From NCBI GenBank assembly GCA_963933885.1, contig CAWVWF010000133.1, positions 1-9,935 on the forward strand: a stretch of DNA of 9,935 nucleotides. Direction: 5' to 3'. This document shows, in pieces, positions 4,402 through 9,935 of the stretch (the stretch's first letter is position 1; the number at the start of each line of letters is the position of its first letter). The position numbers were made by a program, and so were the translations under genes. The notes below the pieces were generated by a model. The model was not told the origin of the DNA. It made no database searches and saw nothing but the letters and a program-made list of their open reading frames with translations. The DNA is from CAWVWF01 sp963933885. Lineage in GTDB: Bacteria > Bacteroidota > Bacteroidia > Flavobacteriales_C > GCA-002722245.

Positions 4402-4437
4402 AAGCCACTATCTTTTATAAGTTAGTGGCTTTTTTAG
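4402..4437 (+). terminator. Intrinsic terminator following the tRNA-Pro fragment
   Basis: AAGCCACTA (4402-4410) pairs with TAGTGGCTT (4423-4431) around a 12-nt loop, and the stem runs into a T tract (4430-4435). This is a clear rho-independent terminator on the plus strand. No plus-strand gene lies upstream except the tRNA fragment, so it is most simply the original terminator of the tRNA-Pro gene, now separated from its promoter. From its end to 4641 I see no gene or recognisable site. Confidence 0.8.
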
Positions 4438-4641
4438 TTTAAAAAGTTCTTATTAGAATCGATTAAATCACTCCCCTCCAGTACACAAAGCCATTTATAA
4501 CTCCTACTACAATGACTTAAACCTATCATTTATGAGCATTTAAAAGAGAAATTACAGATTGATTTGTTTTCAATGAGCCATTTTATCTAAGCAGTATAAC
4601 AATTGGAACTAGAAAAATCTTAGTATTTATAATTTACCAGA

Positions 4642-5037
4642 TTAGATAAACTTCAACATATTATCTAACATTCCTGTAATACCGTCTTTTGAGTAAAAAT
4701 CAACAACACAATCAAACTGTGAAATTTTCTTTTTATCATTCGAACTCACTGAAGTTGATGAAATTATTACTTTGATATTTGGATTAAAGAATTCTAATTG
4801 AACCACAGCTTCTAAAAACTCTATTCCATTCATAAATGGCATGTTCAAGTCCAAAATAATAAAATCAGGATAATGCTCCTTCCTTAAGTTTTGAATATTC
4901 TCAAATGCAAGCTTACCGTTTTCGAAAAGTTTAAACTCTTCTACTTTACTACTTTTTTTTAATACACGAGACATTAATCGACAAAATATTAAATCATCAT
5001 CAACTATAAATAATTTTCTAATTACCTTGCTTTCCAT
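4642..5037 (-). CDS. Stand-alone response regulator receiver (CheY-like) protein
   Basis: The 131-aa protein consists of one REC domain. Acidic residues for Mg2+ are in FIVDDD (Asp13-15), the phospho-acceptor is Asp63 in FIILDLNMPFMNG, the switch Ser/Thr lies in VIISSTS (about 93-95), and the conserved lysine is Lys117 in FYSKDG. Normally that lysine is followed by proline (K-P); here it is Asp. There is no output domain, so signalling would be by protein contact, as in CheY or phosphorelay intermediates. No histidine kinase is adjacent in the window. The ATG at 5035-5037 follows a weak purine-rich stretch (AAAGGATT). It sits just outside the element's attachment site and is probably host chromosome, transcribed alone. 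Confidence 0.88.
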   Translation of the reverse strand: MESKVIRKLFIVDDDLIFCRLMSRVLKKSSKVEEFKLFENGKLAFENIQNLRKEHYPDFIILDLNMPFMNGIEFLEAVVQLEFFNPNIKVIISSTSVSSNDKKKISQFDCVVDFYSKDGITGMLDNMLKFI

Positions 5038-5236
5038 AATCCTTTATGACTGTCTTATTCTATTCCTAATCTTACAGGAAATAAATCACAATTATAATTA
5101 CTTTAAAAGTGTTCTTTTTGTTACTCTAATCAAGAAAATATTATTGAATTACAGATTACTTTAACGCTCTATATAAAACAGCTCTCGTATATTTTCTAGC
5201 CCTCCAAACAATAAGGAATATACTTGATTTTTGAGC

Positions 5237-5261
5237 AAAAAAAAACCACCCCGCAGGGTGG
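5237..5261 (-). terminator. Strong intrinsic terminator of the 153-aa gene
   Basis: On the minus strand CCACCC-TGCG-GGGTGG (5261 to 5246) forms a GC-rich 6-bp hairpin with a tetraloop. An uninterrupted run of nine T (5245-5237) follows directly. It lies 29 bp beyond the stop of the 5291-5752 gene and would insulate it from the response-regulator gene downstream. Confidence 0.92.
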
Positions 5262-5290
5262 CACTAACAACTAAAAGCCAAAGTAATAAA

Positions 5291-5752
5291 TTACTTTCGG
5301 GAATTATAAACAACTAAATCGTCCGATTTAAAACGAGCTTTAGTAATTTTTGATTCTAACCAAAGTTCAGTAAGTAATCGCTCAAATGATACATCGTCTC
5401 TATCTGAAGAAACTGTTTCTTTGATCCAACCCAATGTTTTAGATTCAACAGTAACATTTTCTTGAAGTACAGTTAGAATAGCAGCTTTAGCGCTTTCCTT
5501 ATCTGAAATCAATTCAGGTGGAAAAACTCTAGCAATCTTTGTAAGATTGTCAGTAAATTCTTTACCTGTCATTAAATCTTTAACTCTAACTCTTGCAGCC
5601 CCCTCTTTGTTATCCTCATCTTTCTGAGTTGCAGAGAACCCTTTCCAAATAATCTTACAAAATTTAATTTTTTTAGTATCCTCCATTACAAGAATTCTAC
5701 CATCTAAATATTCTGTGTCTTTGATAATTTCTTTTGCAGTCGCTTGATCCAT
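5291..5752 (-). CDS. Conserved-looking hypothetical protein, 153 aa
   Basis: I do not recognise the family. The 153-aa product is soluble, lysine-rich and acidic-mixed, with no signal peptide or membrane segment. The N-terminal third contains beta-type stretches (GRILVMEDTKKIKFCKIIW), the middle has KDLMTGKEFTDNLTKIARVFP, and the C-terminal part looks helical (SFERLLTELWLESKITKARF). The phrase TLGWIKETVSSDRDD resembles no motif I can place. It is monocistronic: a possible Bacteroidota promoter lies about 40 bp upstream and a strong terminator directly downstream, which suggests a genuinely expressed gene. The ATG at 5750-5752 is the first start after the upstream AT-rich leader. It lies right of the attachment site, so it is probably a host gene. 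Confidence 0.75.
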   Translation of the reverse strand: MDQATAKEIIKDTEYLDGRILVMEDTKKIKFCKIIWKGFSATQKDEDNKEGAARVRVKDLMTGKEFTDNLTKIARVFPPELISDKESAKAAILTVLQENVTVESKTLGWIKETVSSDRDDVSFERLLTELWLESKITKARFKSDDLVVYNSRK

Positions 5753-5792
5753 TCTTCTATTATTATATTAGATTTCTAAATGATTTCTTGTA

Positions 5793-5824
5793 CAAATAAA
5801 GTAGGTTTTTTAACACCATGCAAT
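5793..5824 (-). promoter_or_regulatory. Possible Bacteroidota-type promoter for the 153-aa gene
   Basis: On the minus strand ATTG (5824-5821), a 20-bp spacer and TTTATTTG (5800-5793) approximate the Bacteroidota TTTG-N19-23-TAnnTTTG consensus with one mismatch in each box. It ends about 40 bp upstream of the ATG, a reasonable leader length. The region is AT-rich, so a chance match is possible. Confidence 0.3.
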
Positions 5825-5892
5825 ACCTTTTAGCCTAAAAGCTATTTTGCTCCTACAAACATAGGCTTTTTAACGTTAAAGTTTTTATTCCT

Positions 5893-7479
5893 CTAAATTT
5901 CTTTTCCTAGTATTCTGATTATCAAATAACTTAATAGAATCGACAGAGCAAGTAAGATAACAGTTGGCACTAAAAAAACTGTAGATAAAACGATCATTAA
6001 TACCGACATACCTCCTACAGTTAGTGCATAAGGCATTTGAGTTCGAACATGACTAATATGATCACATCCAGTTGCCATCGAACTTAAAATTGTGGTGTCG
6101 GAAATAGGTGAACAATGATCCCCTAAAACGGCTCCGGATAAAACAGAAGCAAGACTACAATAAAAGAGTGAAATAATTTCTTCCGTTGGACTCTCTAGAA
6201 GAAAACTTGTAGAAATTGAAATTACAATAGGAAAGAGAATGCTCATCGTACTAAAACTAGATCCAGTGGAAAAAGCGATAATACTTGATAATAAAAATGT
6301 AATTAATGGAACCCAGTGAAAGCCTATCCCTGATTCATTTAATAAACCACCTAAAAAGGATCCAAGCCCTAGATCTTTTAAAACACCATTTAAAGCCCAA
6401 GCAAGTATCAAGATCAAAATGGCAGGTAAAAGCTCCTCGAAGCCTTTAATAATCCAATTTACGATGTTTTTCAGTCCACTTCTTAAATTGATTAATGCAG
6501 CGATTATAATTGCAGAGGAACCTCCCCAAATTAAACCTTTATAGCTATTTCCCGATTGAATATGATCGATAAAACTTCCCTCGTTTCCTGTTGCGTAGAT
6601 TCCTAAAAAGGTAACTGATATTAAAGTAAGAATTGGCAAAACACCTTTGTAAACAGGAACTTTAATAACTTTTTCATTAATAGGAGGATTGATCTTCTTA
6701 TTATTAGATTCGATCTTTAACATTTCGCCAAAATCTCTTTTAAGGTAGATCAATACAAAAATGAAAATCAAGGTTATTAATGGATAAAATGAATAAGCAA
6801 TTGATTTTAAAAAGGTTGCGTAACCTGTTCCTACTACCGATTGTAATCCGTTACTTACTAAACCTTCATTAATAAGCTGAACTTCATAACCAATCCAAGT
6901 GGATACTAATGCTACACAGGCTATTGGTGCCGCAGTTGCATCTACAATATAAGCTAACTTTTCTCTTGAAATATTAAACTTATCTGTAATCGTTTTCATG
7001 GTATTCCCTACTACTAGTGTATTCGCATAGTCATCAAAAAAAACAACAATTCCCATAAAGTAAGTCGTAAACAATGCCGACCTCTTTGTTTTAGCATATT
7101 TACTTACCCATGTGACAATCCCATTCATTGAATTGGAATATTTCAGAATACTAACCATTCCAGAAATTAGCAATGAGAATATCACAACAGACATGTGATC
7201 AGCGTCTGATGCAGCGTTAAGAATGTATAAGTCAACTGAATTTTCAATACCAAAAAAATAACTATCGGTCAAACCTCCTTCGGAGAATACGATCACGCTT
7301 CCAACTAGAACAGCTAGAAATAGAGATAATAAGACCTCTTTAGTTATTATACTTAATGAAATTGCTACTACAGCAGGTAATATACCTAACCATCCAGCAT
7401 CCACAACAGAAGAACCACCGTAAGACAGAAATGAAGAAAACAATAAACCAATTAATAACTTACCTCCTATATTTTTCAT
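5893..7479 (-). CDS. NhaC-family Na+/H+ antiporter
   Basis: This 528-aa inner-membrane antiporter exchanges cytoplasmic Na+ for external H+, supporting salt and pH homeostasis (family Na_H_antiporter, PF03553). It has roughly eleven or twelve hydrophobic segments. Conserved family motifs are FFDDYANTLVVGN (147-159), WALNGVLKDLGLG (361-373), the serine/threonine-rich FSTGSSFSTM (403-412) and GDHCSPISDTT followed by GCDHISHVRTQMPY (453-484). The acidic and polar residues in these broken helices form the ion site in the family. The N-terminus (MKNIGGKLLIGLLFSSFLSYGGSS) looks like an extra signal-like hydrophobic segment before the usual first helix. The ATG at 7477-7479 is the first in-frame methionine, and a 14-bp palindrome lies 33 bp upstream. 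It is an independent gene, 90 bp after the secreted-protein gene and 140 bp before the 153-aa gene. The exact subfamily is not certain. Confidence 0.93.
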   Translation of the reverse strand: MKNIGGKLLIGLLFSSFLSYGGSSVVDAGWLGILPAVVAISLSIITKEVLLSLFLAVLVGSVIVFSEGGLTDSYFFGIENSVDLYILNAASDADHMSVVIFSLLISGMVSILKYSNSMNGIVTWVSKYAKTKRSALFTTYFMGIVVFFDDYANTLVVGNTMKTITDKFNISREKLAYIVDATAAPIACVALVSTWIGYEVQLINEGLVSNGLQSVVGTGYATFLKSIAYSFYPLITLIFIFVLIYLKRDFGEMLKIESNNKKINPPINEKVIKVPVYKGVLPILTLISVTFLGIYATGNEGSFIDHIQSGNSYKGLIWGGSSAIIIAALINLRSGLKNIVNWIIKGFEELLPAILILILAWALNGVLKDLGLGSFLGGLLNESGIGFHWVPLITFLLSSIIAFSTGSSFSTMSILFPIVISISTSFLLESPTEEIISLFYCSLASVLSGAVLGDHCSPISDTTILSSMATGCDHISHVRTQMPYALTVGGMSVLMIVLSTVFLVPTVILLALSILLSYLIIRILGKEI

Positions 7480-7512
7480 TTGAAGACCAAATTGAATTTG
7501 AATTCACTAATA

Positions 7513-7526
7513 TAGTAGATCTACTA
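7513..7526. promoter_or_regulatory. Perfect 14-bp palindrome upstream of the antiporter gene
   Basis: TAGTAGATCTACTA is a perfect dyad with no spacer, centred about 40 bp upstream of the antiporter ATG in a 90-bp intergenic space. This is a typical place for a dimeric repressor site. No regulator gene is adjacent, and no promoter box close to consensus can be fixed around it. It may be a regulatory site for salt or pH response, or chance in AT-rich DNA. Confidence 0.35.
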
Positions 7527-7569
7527 ATTAGATCAATTGTAATTGGCTTATTATAAAATTTGGAACCTA

Positions 7570-9935
7570 CTATCTTAAAAGGTGAACAAAGCCATTAAAG
7601 GCTTTACTATTTCCGTTTATATCGGTATAAGTTAATACCCAGAAATAGACTCCTGCAGAACATTCTCTTCCAAAAGTGTTATTACCGTCCCAATCTGGAT
7701 AATCATTATCTTCTGACATTAATAATCCCCAACGATCATATATCTTCATATTAGATGTAGGAAACATTGCATTGTATGTTCCTTCTTCTATCGGTGGATA
7801 ATCAATTGGTGTAAATGAATCATTTATCCCATCTGTATTTGACGTGAAAACATTAGGTATTGTTGGATCTTTAATATCACAAAAAACATTTAATGTTATA
7901 TTATCCGTTCCTGTACATCCAAATTGATCTTCAACAACTAAGGTAACAATATCTCCATTTGAGAAATCATAAATAGCAACTGATGAATCCGATATATCTG
8001 TCCCCATACTCCATGTATAAGTATCATTATTTACAGCATCTAATACTGATATAATAATTGTATCAACTGTTGGACATGCTGTTGAATCTGTTCCCATATC
8101 AATAAAAACGACATTTAAAGGAGGAGACAGTGTTACTTCAACTGAATCTAATACTGAACAAAAACCATTTGGTCCTGACATAATCGTTACGTAGTATTTA
8201 TCAGGGTTTGTAACAGTTATTTGCTGTGTTGTTTGACCTCCAGGCGACCAGGTATAATCATAACCTGCTTGATTCACATTTATATCTATTGAACCTGAGC
8301 CACAAACAAGGGTATCGTTTTGTACAATTCCAGCTACAGGATATTGATCCAATTCGATTTCTATTGAATCTGTCGTAAAACATGTTTCCGTTGGTGAATT
8401 AACTGTTAAAACATAGGTTCCTGAACTTGAAACAGTTGTTGTATTTGTACTACTTATAACTGGAGCAGCCCAATCATAACTTAAATTTGAAATGGCTACG
8501 ATATCATAGGTAGCATTACAATCTTGAATTACCCCATTGTTTAATCCATTAAATATGTTTCTAGGAAAGGAATCAACTTCTATTGTTGATACTGCTGAAT
8601 CCGGGCAACCTACTAATGGTGCATTCCAATAAGTATAAGTAAGTTCATATGTTCCATCTGTTACATAAGTACTTCCTTTGGTGTAATTTGAGGCATTAAA
8701 AATTGAATTCGAAAATGTAGCTAAATTACCTGTCCCATTTGGTGTTGATGTTAAGGCCCAAGTTCCAATTCCCGTATCAACTAAGGTTGCTACATTAAAG
8801 GAAGCTTCTCCTTCACAAAACTGAAGATTATTAACAGATAATTGCGGACAACAGTCTTCTACTACAAATGCTACTGTATCGGGTACAACACAAGTTCCTA
8901 CAGTATAATATACTTCATATGAACCTGGAGTTACTAAGCTTGAAGGATCAAATAAACCGTCCACATCAACAAAAGATCCACCAGTCCAAGCTCCACACTC
9001 AGGAGTTGCTGTCAATTGAAGTTGACCACCTTTATCACAAATTGTAGTAATTCCAAACGGTACTGATATTCTTGATTTCCAGATATTCTTTCCAGGTTTC
9101 AATAACATTTGAGGTAAACCAACATCTACCGATACTCCTAGATTAATACCTTGATCAACATAATTAGATAAATTACCAGAAGATACATTTGGCGTATTTA
9201 TAACTCCTAAATAAGTAACACCTTTATCTTTTCCAACATATATTTTTCCATCTGGCGCTTTTTCTAAATCACCAATAATACCACCACCTGAGTAAACATT
9301 TGTAAGCATTTGAGTTCCTACGTTATAATGGTCTATACTACCTAAAGACCATCTCCCAAGGTATACAGACAAACCATCGAACGAAAATTCAACACCATAT
9401 GCACCTTGTCCAGTCCCTGGCATTAATAAAATATTAGAAAAGATTCCTGTAGAAAAATCGAAATCAAGTATATACCCACCTCCTGAAGTATTAGACCATA
9501 AATACCCCATAGCGTATTTATCTCTATTTGGGCTGAAATCACTAGAACCTCTACATCCATTATTTGGACCTAATACTGGACCAATCTTAGTTTTAATTAT
9601 TGAACCAATTCCACCTGATTGCGTTATTGGCAAAGACAATAATGTATCACTACCATAAGTATGTGTTACAATCCATAAACTATCTCCACATTCATTTGCA
9701 ACAGCTGATTGACCTTCAGCTACAGCTCCATATAAAATATTGTTTTTTGAAGTAACTTCTCCCAAAGGCGCTAAAGCTGAACCGTTTCCAACTTGAGATA
9801 AGTCTACAATATGATATCTCCATCCGTTTGCTCCACCTGAAATAGTTTCACCAACAGTAAATATGTAATATTTGGTCGTATCGGAAGGATCTCCTACTAT
9901 TAGAACACCATTTGGTGATGACCCTCCAGCTCCTG
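7570..9935 (-). CDS. Type IX-secreted beta-propeller/Ig-repeat protein with gliding-motility C-terminal domain (5' end outside window)
   Basis: This is a large surface or secreted protein of which 787 C-terminal residues are visible. The frame stays open to the window edge, so the N-terminus and signal peptide lie beyond 9935. The first ~285 visible residues look like a propeller: IFTVGETISGG, WIVTHTY, FSPNRDKYAMGYLW, VEFSFDGLSVYLG, APDGKIYVGK. A series of four or five PKD/Ig-like modules follows with paired cysteines and CPDSAVSTI-, CFTTDSIEIEL- and WSPGGQTTQQITV-type strands. The last ~98 residues (IPNVFTSNTDGINDSF, MKIYDRWG, WDGNN, AGVYFWVLTYTD, GFVHLLR) are the CHU_C/TIGR04131 domain that targets cargo to type IX secretion and cell-surface attachment. 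An in-frame TTG at 9763-9765 is not the start, because propeller-like sequence continues upstream of it. The ligand is unknown. It is transcribed alone in the visible part. Confidence 0.9.
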   Translation of the reverse strand, partial: GAGGSSPNGVLIVGDPSDTTKYYIFTVGETISGGANGWRYHIVDLSQVGNGSALAPLGEVTSKNNILYGAVAEGQSAVANECGDSLWIVTHTYGSDTLLSLPITQSGGIGSIIKTKIGPVLGPNNGCRGSSDFSPNRDKYAMGYLWSNTSGGGYILDFDFSTGIFSNILLMPGTGQGAYGVEFSFDGLSVYLGRWSLGSIDHYNVGTQMLTNVYSGGGIIGDLEKAPDGKIYVGKDKGVTYLGVINTPNVSSGNLSNYVDQGINLGVSVDVGLPQMLLKPGKNIWKSRISVPFGITTICDKGGQLQLTATPECGAWTGGSFVDVDGLFDPSSLVTPGSYEVYYTVGTCVVPDTVAFVVEDCCPQLSVNNLQFCEGEASFNVATLVDTGIGTWALTSTPNGTGNLATFSNSIFNASNYTKGSTYVTDGTYELTYTYWNAPLVGCPDSAVSTIEVDSFPRNIFNGLNNGVIQDCNATYDIVAISNLSYDWAAPVISSTNTTTVSSSGTYVLTVNSPTETCFTTDSIEIELDQYPVAGIVQNDTLVCGSGSIDINVNQAGYDYTWSPGGQTTQQITVTNPDKYYVTIMSGPNGFCSVLDSVEVTLSPPLNVVFIDMGTDSTACPTVDTIIISVLDAVNNDTYTWSMGTDISDSSVAIYDFSNGDIVTLVVEDQFGCTGTDNITLNVFCDIKDPTIPNVFTSNTDGINDSFTPIDYPPIEEGTYNAMFPTSNMKIYDRWGLLMSEDNDYPDWDGNNTFGRECSAGVYFWVLTYTDINGNSKAFNGFVHLLR

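Noticed and set aside
4117..4641. CRISPR array or further small genes in the long non-coding stretch
   Set aside because: The repeats here are a two-copy direct repeat, one palindrome and one decamer duplication. There is no regular repeat-spacer pattern and no supported ORF.
5791..5874. Loose direct repeat TACAAA...TAGG-TTTTTAAC (5791-5814 and 5854-5874)
   Set aside because: Short, imperfect and AT-rich. No associated gene boundary or mobile feature makes it meaningful.
5832..5875. AGCCTA...TAGGCT dyad followed by T-rich sequence on the plus strand
   Set aside because: The 24-nt loop is long, the stem is only 6 bp, and no plus-strand gene lies upstream, so I do not call a terminator.
7356..7556. 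Plus-strand open frame of 66 codons
   Set aside because: Antisense to the N-terminus of the NhaC-type antiporter, with no recognisable features.
9763..9765. TTG as start codon of the type IX-secreted protein
   Set aside because: The same frame continues upstream without a stop to the window edge and encodes propeller-like sequence (KYYIFTVGE), so the gene begins outside the window.

Overview
The window is AT-rich and looks like Bacteroidota, most likely Flavobacteriales. The best evidence is the gene on the right (7570-9935, minus), which ends in a type IX secretion / gliding-motility C-terminal domain found only in that phylum. TAnnTTTG-like promoter elements, a DUF6088-type protein and a VapE-type replication fragment agree with this. 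The species cannot be named from the sequence.

Left part, 1-4396: an integrated mobile region. A CI-like, self-cleaving (S24/LexA-type) repressor (1862-2620, plus) faces a divergent minus-strand operon. That operon holds a Cro-like HTH protein, a 63-aa HTH-like protein, an unrecognised 191-aa protein and the N-terminal stub of a VapE/VirE-type replication helicase. Beyond the stub lies a DUF6088 (AbiEi-antitoxin-like) gene whose frame ends inside a (TA)12 tract at the window edge. To the right of the repressor is a two-gene module (2915-4116, minus): a winged-helix protein overlapping an AbiEii-like nucleotidyltransferase, probably a toxin-antitoxin or defence pair, with a TCGCGA-rich palindrome at its promoter.

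The most interesting structure is around that module. It is bracketed by two direct copies of a ~97-bp sequence (2730-2826 and 4299-4396, offset 1,569 bp). A second landmark, a TCG-rich palindrome, is repeated in the same order on the outer side of each copy. The right copy ends in what reads as the 3' end of a tRNA-Pro gene (T-loop, T-stem and acceptor 3' strands) followed by its terminator, and no tRNA 5' half is present. This is the signature of a tRNA-integrating element's right end. The doubled end suggests tandem insertion, with the toxin-antitoxin-like pair as a ~1.55-kb cassette that carries no integrase of its own.

Right part, 4397-9935: apparently host chromosome, all genes on the minus strand. 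It holds a stand-alone response-regulator receiver protein, an unrecognised 153-aa protein with a strong intrinsic terminator, an NhaC-family Na+/H+ antiporter, and the 5'-truncated (by the window) type IX-secreted beta-propeller/Ig-repeat protein. These genes are separated by gaps of 90 to 253 bp and look independently transcribed.
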